64,000 bases of DNA, taken from Tillus elongatus. Lineage: Eukaryota; Arthropoda; Insecta; Coleoptera; Cleridae. The notes below the pieces were generated by a model, which did no database searches, had not been told where the DNA came from, and saw only the letters and a list, made by a program, of their open reading frames with translations. The stretch covers positions 89,142,512-89,206,511 of the forward strand of contig OZ023267.1 in the NCBI GenBank assembly GCA_964006375.1, written 5' to 3'. Below are positions 32,229 to 45,719 of the stretch, in pieces (the first letter of the stretch is position 1; each line of letters begins with the position of its first letter). Made by a program: the position numbers and the translations under genes.

Positions 32229-32741
32229 GCTGATTAGTGTGTAAATACACACTTTTAAATAGCCTTTTCACCTGAAATTAATTTGAATAACAAAGATAAA
32301 AGCTGAAGGAGCTTGGGCTTAATAATCTGGTCTTTTACTAATGAAATTTTAGTAATGTTTTAACTTGACTACTTCAGTATAATTTTGTTTTTTGTATAGT
32401 ACGTATACATATTCTCAATTAAATGCACAAAGTGCAGGTGTTAATTGATTTTTGGGAACATTCATTTTCAGGATAATGGAACTTACAGTGTGCTATGTTA
32501 GCGTTGATTTGGACTCATTTCAAGGTAAAAATAAGGCACATGTATTTTGTACATAATTTCCATGTAATTTAAGTCTCCAAATTACTTTTTGGATACATTA
32601 TTAATGCAACAAAAAGCAGAACAAAAAAATTAAAGGGTAAACCAAAGCAAAGGTTGTCATCATGCCAAGGAAATTTTGAAATATATCATCTCTTTTTTGC
32701 AAGTATTATTCTCAAATGACAAATTCACCTTCTACTTCTAG
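32229..32741. other. Non-genic, probably intron 1 of the YqaJ-type pseudogene
   Basis: No coding signal was seen. TTCTACTTCTAG at the end is a good splice acceptor for the next exon. Confidence 0.5.
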
Positions 32742-34390
32742 GGCTACGAAGGAATCTTATGGAGACAATGCAGTGGGATACGTGCAGGTGAAAAGAGAAG
32801 TCAACATCTGCACAATGTGACAATCACCATTGATGAAGAGGAAGAGACTGTGTTTGTGAAGATTGCACAGCATCAGAAGGTATTAGGTTTATTATTTTAA
32901 TTACCTTTACTTTAAATCACCCAAGTATCATTCTTTAACCATAATTATTGTACTATTTTTTGTTATTTTGTTTTGGACCTGGTTTTAAAGAGGTTAAGGA
33001 ATATGAAAGGAAATGTACTTTAAACCTCAGTCTGTCTACTACTTAGAACGGTGGATAAGGTAATTTAAGTTGTAGTTCGATTACAATGCTTCAATCTGTA
33101 CATTTGAATAATCACATGTGCGTTAAAATTTAACTCAAATTTTGGTATTCTTTACAAAGGAACTGAAGGATGTACATTGAATATTTGTTTTATCTTTCGA
33201 ACAGAGCAATAGTTATCATGTTATTTAATATTCCATCATAAATAGGGTTTGTTTTGTTATTTATTAAATTTTGCTGTTTACATAAATGGAAAGACAGAAC
33301 ACATCTAAATTTAATGTAACATTAAATAGCAGCAACAAAACAACATTATCTTTTTCTAGTAAGAAGTTATTTGTATTCATAACTCCTAAAAGAAGAACCT
33401 ATGAATCGTGATTGTTTGAGACAGATTTTCTTTCTATTGAGTTGTTTTCTTGGATAATTATCAGTATTAGAGTATATATTTATTTTACATGACCTCTTCT
33501 GAACAAAGAAGGATATTTTTTTGTGCATTTTTATCGTACCCTTCATTCAATTTATTATTAACTAAAAGTGTGAAATTGTAGAAGAGAATATAGTTTTTTT
33601 TATGTTTCAAATAACATTTAGGTCAGATGATACCTTTCATTTCTTATACAATGTAGAATGAACGTTTTTTTTTTAATTTTCAGGGGGCTGCAAACATTCC
33701 GTTGAGTTTCTGTTTTACCACCTTTTCAACACAAGGACTCTACATTTCTTGAAAGTTTTAAAGGTCTTATTAAAAACCAAACCGGAGGTATTTATGACGT
33801 AATCAAAGAACCGAAGTTTTTGAACACCTCCCTTCATCAGCTATCAATATCTTCTGCTTGGTATGAGCACCGACATGGGCGAAGAACAGCTTCAAAAATA
33901 TGTATGAATCATGAAGGTATCGTACTCCGGATGGCTCATTAATGGAATGGGTGCTGCAGCATTGCCAGAAACTCAAGCGATTAAGAGATGCCATTTACTT
34001 GGAGATGACGTGATTAAAATAATAGAACAGAGAAGAAATATAAACTTAAAAAATGTGGTATATTTTTGAGCAGCAAATATGCAGTGTTTGGAGCTTCGCT
34101 AGATGGCATAACTGACACATTTAGGTTAAGTGTCCCTTTAAAGAAAAGACAGTTAAAAACTATATTTTGAACGACAGTATTACACCTAGATATTTGGCTC
34201 AGATACAGCTGCAAATGTATTTTGCCAAATGACAATATGGTCTATTTTGTGTGGCAGGTCCAGATTTTGAGGCTACAAAAGAAGTCACAGCATATGAAGT
34301 TAGTTTGGATGAAACTTTATGTCTGGATTTATTACATGGTGCTTCTGTATTTTGGAGTGATGTAATATATCCTATTTTAATGAGTGAATA
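32742..34390 (+). pseudogene. Decayed SWIM-finger/YqaJ nuclease gene, exons 2 and 3
   Basis: Exon 2 (32742-32879, acceptor TTCTAG, donor AAG|GTATTA) begins ESYGDNAVGYVQVKRE, reaches a stop, and near its end in another frame reads CVCEDCTASEG. Exon 3 (from 33684, acceptor TTTTCAG) continues GCKHSVEFLFYHL. Across the junction this gives C-x2-C-x7-C-x-H, a SWIM-like zinc finger. Further on are HGRRTASKIC, FGASLDGIT and, near 34320, helices that fit the YqaJ nuclease fold (GRxTASK and GASPDG-type motifs). At least four stops or frame changes (33940, 34064 and others) make it a pseudogene. Exon 1 is probably at 21004. The family is multi-copy in invertebrates; whether it is host or transposon-borne is open. 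Confidence 0.7.
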
Positions 34391-35121
34391 AAATAAGAAA
34401 GAAAATAGTATTCGGATTTTTTTCATATGAAATAAGTCTTTTTTTATAAATAATAGATTTATGCTACCTATTATTAACCTGTCAGTGAAACAAAAATTGC
34501 TTCTCTTATGTATGTCATATGTATTTTGGCAATTTTTGATCTTGCAGAAGCCATCCTATTTTTATTTGTGCAGCAGAACATTTTAAAGAAATCTACATAT
34601 TCGTGATTATGAACAGTTTTAAATTTAAATTCATATAGTTATTTTAAGAATGGGGCTACTGAAAAAATCGTAACCAAATAAGTTTTCTCTTTTTTAATAT
34701 TTTTATATGTAATCTCAGATTGAACCCACGTTATGATAGTTTTCAGTGTTTAAGAAATTATTTTGAAAAATAATGTATTTGAACAATTAACTAGAGAAAA
34801 TGGACACTCCTTAAGTGATATGCAATTACTGATTACCAAATCTAGATGCCGGGTACATATGTGTATAAGGATATGTTATCTTCTACAGGTTAAAGTCTAA
34901 AGCCTTAAGTGGTTCTGATAACTTAAATATAATTAATTACTCTACATTAACTCTGTCTGTTATAAAGTTCTGGACTTTGTACTAACTTTGGTATGGTCAA
35001 TCTTAGTTGTCATTTTATTTAGCTTAGAAATAAATATAGAAATTTTCAAAACTCATTAAGTTTGATTGAAATCAGTTTAGCATTTTCGAGTTATCGCTCA
35101 GATACATATATACATACATAT

Positions 35122-35211
<90 letters not shown>

Positions 35212-35277
35212 GTTTTATAATTTGTATACTGGTATTGTAATGGATATTATGATTTACACTTATGAATCTCAGATTAC
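34391..35277. other. Non-genic stretch with (AT)n
   Basis: No gene was seen. An (AT)n array occupies about 35130-35208, shortly before the Gypsy element. Confidence 0.6.
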
Positions 35278-35676
35278 GTATTGTTACAAAGCACTTCAAT
35301 AGACGTAGGTGCGGTGTTGCCACATCTCCAGAATTTCCCCAACATCTGGGAATTTTTGCACAATCTGGCAACACCGCCTCCCCACCCCCCTGGGGGTGCC
35401 TGGGGTGACCCCCCTCAGGCGAAGTCTCAACCCTCTAGGACCAGAAATAACGAAGTTACCAACTTGTACCCCGTCGGAACGGATAACTGAGGTCTGCACA
35501 TTCCGAACACCCTGTATATACACCCTGTATACGTAGACAACCCTTACACCCTGTATACGCAGAGAGATCTTATAGTTCGAGAAACACCTCTTGTGTGACA
35601 TAGGAGTGGTGACCACATTTGGATCATCCTGTATATACATCCCCCTGTATACACACGGGACCGATCTGTATTCACA

Positions 35677-35730
35677 GAACCTTCTAGTAAAAGAAGGTCC
35701 TGGAACGTTCTGGAATGGAATGCTCTAGAA
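35677..35730 (+). promoter_or_regulatory. Heat-shock element array in Gypsy 5' LTR
   Basis: Eight 3-bp units stand at exact 5-bp steps from 35693 to 35730: GAA, TCC, GAA, TTC, GAA, GAA, CTC, GAA. Six are perfect GAA/TTC units and two have one mismatch. A further GAAccTTC pair is at 35677-35684, one base out of register. The TATA box starts 22 bp downstream. HSF trimers bind three or more such units, and arrays of this size next to TATA are typical of hsp genes. Heat induction is inferred. Confidence 0.8.
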
Positions 35731-35751
35731 AGGAGGGGAAGGTACGGCGAG

Positions 35752-35760
35752 TATATAAAA
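35752..35760 (+). promoter_or_regulatory. TATA box of Gypsy 5' LTR
   Basis: TATATAAAA, 22 bp after the last heat-shock unit. Transcription would start around 35785, near GAGTTAGTTGAGTTCAGT. Confidence 0.75.
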
Positions 35761-36030
35761 GCGGAAGCAAGCCAGCCCGAGTTAGTTGAGTTCAGTAAGA
35801 GAATGTGGTAGTGACTTGAAGAAGCAGTGTAAAGTGTTAAGAGAGTAGTGACTGTAGTACCAGATTAGTGACTTTTGTTGAGAGTAGTAATTGTAAGGCC
35901 AGTAAATGAAGTGTTTTGTGAGAGAGACATTCTAGAAATTTTATTGTATCCATATTTAGAGTGTAAATAAAGTTGTTTTGTTAAAATTAAAAGTCTCACT
36001 TATCCAGAACCCGGAGAAAACGTAACAATT

Positions 36031-36048
36031 TGGTGTCAGAAGTGTGGG
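36031..36048 (+). other. Gypsy primer-binding site
   Basis: TGGTGTCAGAAGTGTGGG, three bases after the LTR end, has the TGG start and position of a tRNA primer site. The tRNA was not identified. Confidence 0.65.
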
Positions 36049-36087
36049 ATAAGTGAGTGAAGAAGTGAACAAGCAAGCTAGCTGTAA

Positions 36088-39000
36088 ATGGTAAACACCA
36101 GATCGACTGACTACGACAAGATGGCTGAAATCAAAGAGTTGATGGACTTACTGAAAAAGCAACGTGAAGAAGACGAACAACGACGACAAGAAGAAGAAAG
36201 AAGACGGCGCGAAGAAGACGAACGACGGCGGCAAGAAGATAAAGAAGACCTCAAGAGGCAACGCGAAGAAGGCGAACAACGACGACAAGAAGAAGAAAGA
36301 AGACGGCGCGAAGAAGTCGAGAGAAGACGACAAGAGGAGGAACAGAGGCGACAAGAAGATAAAGAAGAGCTCCGAAGTATGTTCCACAATATAAGAGTTG
36401 ATGTAAAAGAAGAAATTGAACAGATCAACGAACAAATAGAAAATGTGGACAAGAAAGTAGAAAATGTGGACAAGAAAGTAGAAAATGTGGACAAGAAAGT
36501 AGAAAATGTAACAGAGGATTTGAATAAACGATGGGAAGAAGTGGAAGGGTTGAAAGAACAAATGAAGATGATGATGAAAGGCACAGAAGTCAGACATAGA
36601 GAACTGACAGAGCAGGTGATGGGCCAGACTGACAGAACTCAACCAAGAGGAGTTACTGGAATGTCCCCAGTTCAAAATCGTCGGGAAGAAGATATGCCAA
36701 TCGTGCAGCAGCCTCATGGAACTTTGAAGCCGCCGACTTTTGACGGAGAAACATCGTGGCCCATGTACAGGAGGCAGTTTGAGGCGGCAGCTCTCAGCAA
36801 TGGGTGGAGCGAACAACAGGCAGCAACTGCTCTAATTCTCTCGCTTCGAGGTAAAGCCCTAGAAATCCTCCAGAACATCCCGGAGTCGAAACAGCAAAAC
36901 TACTTAACAGTGATACAGGCCCTAGATTTGAGATATGGTAACAAGTACATGAGCCAGGTCTACCAGACACAACTAAAGTCAAGGGTCCAGAAGCCAAATG
37001 AGACGCTGCAAGAATTTAGTGCCGAAGTGGAGAAACTTGTGCGACTGGCATATCCCCAAGCCCCAGAAGAATTTGTCAACCAGATAACCGTCCAGACCTT
37101 CATCGATGGGGTACTTGACAACGAGATGCAACAAGATTTAAGGCTCGGAAGATTCAAAACACTTACAGACTGCGTCATCTATGGCTTGCAATTTGAAGCA
37201 GCGAAGAATGCATCTCAACCTCGCCGCAACAGGCTGCGCGAAGTGAAGGAGATAGAGGACCATGCAGACACGACAGAGGAACTAAGGCGAGAAATCAAGT
37301 TGATGAAGGAAGCCATAAGCAAGCTCACTGCAACGGTTGGAGCACGTAGGAAGAAAGCAGATTGGTCAGACATAGAATGTTACAAGTGTGGTAGGAAAGG
37401 ACACATAAGTAGGCAGTGCTCACAAACCCAACAGGTGGCATGCAGAAGACAAGAATACACCAACAGGGAGCGCCATCAGGGAAAACGACCTGACGCCAGT
37501 GTAGGTGGGCGACACGTGGCATGCGAGACCCAATGCCCCAAAGTCAGGGTCTCCACTATCCGACGCTGCCGCGAGAGCCTCGTCATACCTGGCAGCATAG
37601 ACGGAAGACAATGCAGTTTTACCATCGATACTGGCGCCACTACATCCGTTGTACGTCCAGACATGTTGCCAAACAGGTCGGCACTCACGACCAACAAACA
37701 GCCTGTGTTGGAGACGGCAAAAGGAGATAGGATACCCGTGCATGGAGAGGCCACTGTTTACATTAGGCTGGGCAGTACTGAGCTACAGGTAAGGGCTGTT
37801 GTCGCAGAAATCGTCGACGAATTTATTCTGGGCCTGGATTTAATGGAAGAGTTCGATGTCCTTTCAGTAGACTTCCAGAATAAGATCTTGAAAATCGGTA
37901 ACGAAGAGTTGTATTTATCTCCACCAACAGGCGAAGCTAATCCCAGGGTGAGACTTATTGTCGACGAAGATACACGGATTCCTGGTAACAGTGAGAAGAT
38001 TGTCAGAGCCAGGCTAGAGAAGAAACTTGATGGTATGACTGCTCTCATAGCGGAGCCCCTAAAAGATAGGCATGATGGTGCCCTCGTCGCACGATGCTTA
38101 GTAGACCCGAAGAGGACAATACCCATAAGAGTGGCTAACGTACAAACTAACAGGGTCACATTGAAGAGAGGTGAAGTTATCGCCACTTGCGAACCCATTG
38201 ACCGAGTGACGTTGTCCAAAAACGTGACACCCACTGCATTAGACAGAAGACTGCCAGTAGAAATGGTAGAGCGGTTCAAGAATTCTTGGGGCCAATTGAA
38301 CGACATGGAGATGGAAATGGCCCTGAAGTTCGTATTGGAGGAGGCCGATATTTTCGCTCAAGATAAAATCACAGGTCGTACGAGTCTAGTGCAACACAGA
38401 ATTAATACTGGCGACGCAAGACCAATTAGACAGCCGCCGAGAAGACTGCCTTTTGCCAAGCAATCAGAAATCAAGGCGATGGTTAACGAAATGCTGGAAG
38501 ATGGTGTGATCGAGGAGTCTAATAGTCCTTGGTCGTCCCCAGTAGTTTTGGTCACCAAGAAAGATGGCACTATGAGATTTTGCGTGGACTATAGAAAGCT
38601 GAATGATGTCACCAAGAAAGACAGTTATCCCCTGCCCCGGATCGACGACACTTTGAACACTTTGGCCGGATCAAAGTGGTTCTCTACATTATACCTGAAA
38701 AGTGGCTACTGGCAAGTAGAACTCCATAAAGACGATAAGGAGAAGACTGCTTTTTCAACCGGGAATGGGTTGTACCAATTCAAGGTCATGCCATTCGGCT
38801 TATGTAATGCTCCTGCCACCTTCGAGCGACTAATGGAGTTAGTGCTGAGAGGACTTACATGGGAAACATGCCTGGTGTATCTCGACGATGTCATGGTGAT
38901 TGGAAGGACTTTCGATGAACACCTGTCGAATCTGAAGCAGGTTTTCTCCAGGCTGAGAGGTGCCAATCTGCAACTCAATCCCAAGAAATGCGTCCTCTTC

Positions 39001-39690
39001 CAGAAGAAAGTGAGTTTCCTCGGACATGTCGTTTCTGAGAAGGGGATAGAAACTGATCCAGAGAAAATAAAGGCAGTAAGAGACTGGCCTGTGCCGAAGA
39101 ACAAACATGAGGTCAGAAGTTTTCTGGGACTTTGCAGCTACTACCGACGCTTTGTGAAGTACTTCAGCAGCATTGCGAAACCTCTGCATAGCCTGACTGA
39201 AAATAAGGTTGAGTTCATCTGGTCACCAGATTGCCAAGAGTCTTTTAGAGAACTCAAACATCGTCTTCTCACTGCTCCTATACTGGCTTATCCTCGGGAC
39301 GAAGGACTGTTCATACTGGACACCGATGCTTCCCAGTATGGCATTGGGGCAGTACTCTCACAGCTCCAAGCCGGAGAAGAAGTTGTGATAGGCTACTTCA
39401 GCAAAACGTTCGGAAAAGCAGAAAGAAATTACTGTGTAACCCGGAAAGAACTGCTGGCAGTTGTAAGATCCATCGAACATTTCCACAGCTTCCTGTACGG
39501 AAGAACATTCCGCGTGAGGTCAGATCACTCTGCTCTGCAATGGCTTCTGAACTTTAGAAATCCTGAAGGACAGATAGCACGATGGATAGAGAAACTGCAG
39601 AGCTACGACTTCCGGATTGAACATCGAAGAGGAAGAAGTCACGCCAATGCAGACAGCCTGTCGAGAAGACCATGTTCAGTGCATGAATGA
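36088..39690 (+). CDS. gag-pol: Gypsy Gag-Pol (gag, protease, RT, RNase H), RT site altered
   Basis: 1,200 aa from ATG 36088, ending at TGA 39688-39690. Residues ~25-110 form an extreme Glu/Arg/Gln coiled coil with three direct repeats of KKVENVD behind it (~122-145). The gag core follows, then a CCHC knuckle CYKCGRKGHISRQC at ~431, a protease DTGA at ~514, RT, and RNase H with DTDASQYGIG at ~1078. The RT motif A reads TLYLKSGYW: the codon at 38692 is TAC (Tyr 869) where the family has the catalytic Asp. YLDD (Asp 933/934) is intact. Without the first Asp the enzyme should not polymerise. The TGA falls in a C-x2-C-like linker before integrase. This copy can at best be mobilised in trans. Confidence 0.9.
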   Translation: MVNTRSTDYDKMAEIKELMDLLKKQREEDEQRRQEEERRRREEDERRRQEDKEDLKRQREEGEQRRQEEERRRREEVERRRQEEEQRRQEDKEELRSMFHNIRVDVKEEIEQINEQIENVDKKVENVDKKVENVDKKVENVTEDLNKRWEEVEGLKEQMKMMMKGTEVRHRELTEQVMGQTDRTQPRGVTGMSPVQNRREEDMPIVQQPHGTLKPPTFDGETSWPMYRRQFEAAALSNGWSEQQAATALILSLRGKALEILQNIPESKQQNYLTVIQALDLRYGNKYMSQVYQTQLKSRVQKPNETLQEFSAEVEKLVRLAYPQAPEEFVNQITVQTFIDGVLDNEMQQDLRLGRFKTLTDCVIYGLQFEAAKNASQPRRNRLREVKEIEDHADTTEELRREIKLMKEAISKLTATVGARRKKADWSDIECYKCGRKGHISRQCSQTQQVACRRQEYTNRERHQGKRPDASVGGRHVACETQCPKVRVSTIRRCRESLVIPGSIDGRQCSFTIDTGATTSVVRPDMLPNRSALTTNKQPVLETAKGDRIPVHGEATVYIRLGSTELQVRAVVAEIVDEFILGLDLMEEFDVLSVDFQNKILKIGNEELYLSPPTGEANPRVRLIVDEDTRIPGNSEKIVRARLEKKLDGMTALIAEPLKDRHDGALVARCLVDPKRTIPIRVANVQTNRVTLKRGEVIATCEPIDRVTLSKNVTPTALDRRLPVEMVERFKNSWGQLNDMEMEMALKFVLEEADIFAQDKITGRTSLVQHRINTGDARPIRQPPRRLPFAKQSEIKAMVNEMLEDGVIEESNSPWSSPVVLVTKKDGTMRFCVDYRKLNDVTKKDSYPLPRIDDTLNTLAGSKWFSTLYLKSGYWQVELHKDDKEKTAFSTGNGLYQFKVMPFGLCNAPATFERLMELVLRGLTWETCLVYLDDVMVIGRTFDEHLSNLKQVFSRLRGANLQLNPKKCVLFQKKVSFLGHVVSEKGIETDPEKIKAVRDWPVPKNKHEVRSFLGLCSYYRRFVKYFSSIAKPLHSLTENKVEFIWSPDCQESFRELKHRLLTAPILAYPRDEGLFILDTDASQYGIGAVLSQLQAGEEVVIGYFSKTFGKAERNYCVTRKELLAVVRSIEHFHSFLYGRTFRVRSDHSALQWLLNFRNPEGQIARWIEKLQSYDFRIEHRRGRSHANADSLSRRPCSVHE

Positions 39691-39753
39691 AAATTTTGCG
39701 AGCGACAAGAGAACAAAGAGATCGACAAAGTAACTCATCAGATCAAACAACTG

Positions 39754-41139
39754 GTGGCAGGACAGAAGAATAACACCGATCTAGACGTAAATCTTGAATA
39801 CATCAGAGACGCACAGAAGACAGATCCAGACTTGAAAAATATTAGAGAATGGCTACAAAAGGGGAAAAGACCTGAGTGGCACGATGTGTCCCGGTTTGGG
39901 GCGGAGGTTAAAGGATACTGGCTACAATGGGACTCATTGTGTCTAAAGAATGACATGATCACTCGAAAATGGGAAACTGCCGATGGTAGAGACTGTATAT
40001 ACCAGACCGTTGTGCCAAGTGAGTGCATAAGCAGTGTTCTTCAAGAGTTACACAATAGTAGAAGTGGAGGCCACTTTGGGGTCAACAGGACTCTTGCCAG
40101 AGTGAGAGACCGCTTCTATTGGATAAACTGCCGAAGAAGCGTGGAAGAATGGTGCAAAAGGTGTGACCAATGTGCTTCAAAGAAAGGACCAAAGACCCGA
40201 TCCAGAGGAAAAATGATGCAGTACATCTCAGGTACACCGTGGGAGAGAGTTGCCGTAGACATCGCAGGACCTTTTCCCATCACAGAGTCTGGGAACAGAT
40301 ACATAATGGTGGCGATGGACTACTTCTCGAAATGGCCTGAAGTTGCGCCGATCCCCAACCAAGAGGCAACGACCGTAGCAGAAGCCCTGATGGAAAATGT
40401 CATATCACGGCATGGCGTACCCTTGGAGATTCACACCGACCAGGGCCGGAATTTCGAATCAGAGGTCTGGAAGAGCCTAATGGACTTGCTAGGCATAAAG
40501 AAAACGAGAACAACGCCACTCCACCCTCAATCAGACGGCATGGTAGAACGGCATAACAGGACCATCAATCAGTATCTTGCTATGTTTGTCGACGAGAATC
40601 AAAGAACCTGGGACAAGTTGATACCTCTGTTCCTCCTAGCTTACAGAAGCTCTCAGCATGAATCTACCGGCTACACTCCATCCATGATGTTGACCGGCAG
40701 AGAGATGCGGTTACCAATCGACATGACGAGACCACCACCGAACGAGGACATAGCGGACCTAGCTACGTTACCTGAGTATGTCGCCGACCTAGAAGGAAAA
40801 CTGCGCACTATACACAGATGTGTCAGAGATAGGCTCCTCTTAAGCAGTGACCGGATGAAGATGCGCTTGGATCGCAGAGCAACACCCCATACATTCAAGG
40901 AAGGTGATGCAGTGTGGCTGTACCAACCAACAAGGAGAAAGGGCCTCAGTCCCAAACTTCAGAAACCATGGGAAGGGCCATACTTGGTGACTAAGAAAAT
41001 TAACGACCTAGTCTACAGAATCCAGCTGTCTCCAAGAACTAAACCCAAAGTTGTTCACATAGAGAGGTTGAGTCCCTATCGGGGCAACGAACCCCCAAGT
41101 TGGCGGCCGGTAAATACTGTTCGGGACGAACAGTCTTAA
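39754..41139 (+). CDS. pol: Gypsy integrase region (same frame as gag-pol, after TGA)
   Basis: The frame is continuous with the upstream polyprotein from codon 39691 onward; 39754 is only the first ATG. The domains are an HHCC finger (SGGHFGVNRTLARVRDRFYW .. CKRCDQC), and a DDE core with AVDIAGPFP, HTDQGRNF and QSDGMVERHN (Asp, Asp, Glu all present, D,D35E spacing plausible), then a GPY module (WEGPYLVTKK) and a short C-terminus ending near 41139. It would be expressed as part of Gag-Pol only by read-through of the TGA at 39688. No other lesion was seen. Confidence 0.88.
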   Translation: MAGQKNNTDLDVNLEYIRDAQKTDPDLKNIREWLQKGKRPEWHDVSRFGAEVKGYWLQWDSLCLKNDMITRKWETADGRDCIYQTVVPSECISSVLQELHNSRSGGHFGVNRTLARVRDRFYWINCRRSVEEWCKRCDQCASKKGPKTRSRGKMMQYISGTPWERVAVDIAGPFPITESGNRYIMVAMDYFSKWPEVAPIPNQEATTVAEALMENVISRHGVPLEIHTDQGRNFESEVWKSLMDLLGIKKTRTTPLHPQSDGMVERHNRTINQYLAMFVDENQRTWDKLIPLFLLAYRSSQHESTGYTPSMMLTGREMRLPIDMTRPPPNEDIADLATLPEYVADLEGKLRTIHRCVRDRLLLSSDRMKMRLDRRATPHTFKEGDAVWLYQPTRRKGLSPKLQKPWEGPYLVTKKINDLVYRIQLSPRTKPKVVHIERLSPYRGNEPPSWRPVNTVRDEQS

Positions 41140-41151
41140 GGAGGGGGGCAG
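41139..41151 (+). other. Gypsy polypurine tract
   Basis: AAGGAGGGGGGCAG lies directly before the 3' LTR (TGTTAC at 41152). Confidence 0.8.
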
Positions 41152-41887
41152 TGTTACAAAGCACTTCAATAGACGTAGGTGCGGTGTTGCCACATCTCCA
41201 GAATTTCCCCAACATCTGGGAATTTTTGCACAATCTGGCAACACCGCCTCCCCACCCCCCTGGGGGTGCCTGGGGTGACCCCCCTCAGGCGAAGTCTCAA
41301 CCCTCTAGGACCAGAAATAACGAAGTTACCAACTTGTACCCCGTCGGAACGGATAACTGAGGTCTGCACATTCCGAACACCCTGTATATACACCCTGTAT
41401 ACGTAGACAACCCTATACGCAGAGAGATCTTATAGTTCGAGAAACACCTCTTGTGTGACATAGGAGTGGTGACCACATTTGGATCATCCTGTATATACAT
41501 CCCCCTGTATACACACGGGACCGATCTGTATTCACAGAACCTTCTAGTAAAAGAAGGTCCTGGAACGTTCTGGAATGGAATGCTCTAGAAAGGAGGGGAA
41601 GGTACGGCGAGTATATAAAAGCGGAAGCAAGCCAGCCCGAGTTAGTTGAGTTCAGTAAGAGAATGTGGTAGTGACTTGAAGAAGCAGTGTAAAGTGTTAA
41701 GAGAGTAGTGACTGTAGTACCAGATTAGTGACTTTTGTTGAGAGTAGTAATTGTAAGGCCAGTAAATGAAGTGTTTTGTGAGAGAGACATTCTAGAAATT
41801 TTATTGTATCCATATTTAGAGTGTAAATAAAGTTGTTTTGTTAAAATTAAAAGTCTCACTTATCCAGAACCCGGAGAAAACGTAACA
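41152..41887 (+). repeat. Gypsy 3' LTR
   Basis: 736 bp. It has the same elements as the 5' LTR, minus one 10-bp CCTGTATA-containing unit near 41412. Confidence 0.92.
41537..41590 (+). promoter_or_regulatory. Heat-shock element array in Gypsy 3' LTR
   Basis: Same GAA/TTC array as at 35677-35730, followed by TATATAAAA at 41612-41620. It could drive transcription into flanking DNA after 41645. Confidence 0.8.
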
Positions 41888-41891
41888 GTAT

Positions 41892-45100
<3,209 letters not shown>

Positions 45101-45112
45101 GCGTGGGGGATT

Positions 45113-45121
45113 GATATAAAA
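45113..45121 (+). promoter_or_regulatory. TATA-like box before repeat-rich unit
   Basis: GATATAAAAGCAC is a good TATA match. ~530 bp downstream AACG|GTGAGTG (45646/45647) fits a splice donor. Together they suggest a transcription start and a first exon with no long open frame. Confidence 0.4.
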
Positions 45122-45249
45122 GCACATACGATTGGAACGGAGAGGAGACTTCATCTGTCCCTCAGAGTGGTCTGACCTGCAAAGCTTTCTTCGAACTGAA
45201 GGTTCTTAAGCAGACTTGTGGACTATCCTGTTGGAAAACCCTACGGCTA

Positions 45250-45610
45250 GTAAGCAACAGCATACTCTCGCAATGATCGATTCTGGCTGATTGGTGCTGC
45301 TGTTGAAAACTGTGGTTTTCCTTGGAATTGTGTCTGCCTTTTGAACGTCCGTCTGCTAAAAAGTTCCCTGTGGTTATTAGGCACAGCATAATATCGCAAT
45401 GATCGATTCTGGCAGATTGATGCTGTGTTGAACACTGTGGGGTTCCTAGAACCTCGTCTGAAGTCAGCCGGCCATAGTGCGGAATTTCTATAGGTAGTAG
45501 GTGCAGTATACAATCGCCAAGCTCAATTCGTGTCGGTTTATACTGTTACTGAAAGCTGTAGGCTTCCAAGCGACTCATCTGGGGTTTCAGTTTTTCATAG
45601 TGTAAGCGGA
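45250..45610 (+). repeat. Three degenerate ~123-bp tandem units
   Basis: GCATACTCTCGCAATGATCG (~45260), GCATAATATCGCAATGATCG (~45383) and GTATACAATCGCCAAGCTC (~45505) head three diverged units that also share a GTTGAA.ACTGTGG-like middle. Confidence 0.65.
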
Positions 45611-45719
45611 GAAGCCACGGACAGAATGTCCGAGTAACAGCAAACGGTGAGTGTACCTTTAAAATGACATATGCTATCGGTGTCCCTAAATTGTTTGCCC
45701 AATTTAATATATTTAAACG

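Larger units (their letters stand above)
35282..36027 (+). repeat. Gypsy 5' LTR
   Basis: 746 bp. The U3 region begins with an inverted repeat (GCGGTGTTGCCA ... TGGCAACACCGC, 35313-35371), then six or so copies of CCTGTATA between 35510 and 35655, then the heat-shock-element array and a TATA box. AATAAA at ~35967 is followed by R/U5 ending GTAACA. Confidence 0.92.
35282..41887 (+). mobile_element. Complete Ty3/Gypsy LTR retrotransposon (6,606 bp), enzymatically damaged
   Basis: LTRs at 35282-36027 (746 bp) and 41152-41887 (736 bp) start TGTTAC and end GTAACA. They look identical except for a 10-bp loss (TACACCCTGT) in the 3' copy. GTAT stands outside both LTRs (35278-35281, 41888-41891). Gag-pol runs in one frame from 36088 and resumes in the same frame after a single TGA at 39688. 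The arrangement is gag, protease, RT, RNase H, integrase, with no env. LTR identity implies a recent insertion, yet the RT catalytic site is altered (see the gag-pol entry). Confidence 0.93.

Noticed and set aside
36111..36816. Long minus-strand Ser/Phe-rich frames
   Set aside because: They are antisense shadows of the Glu/Arg-rich gag coil.
45185..45206. Heat-shock element near the 45113 TATA box
   Set aside because: Only three units (CGAAC TGAAG GTTCT) are present and they lie downstream of the TATA box, so chance is likely.
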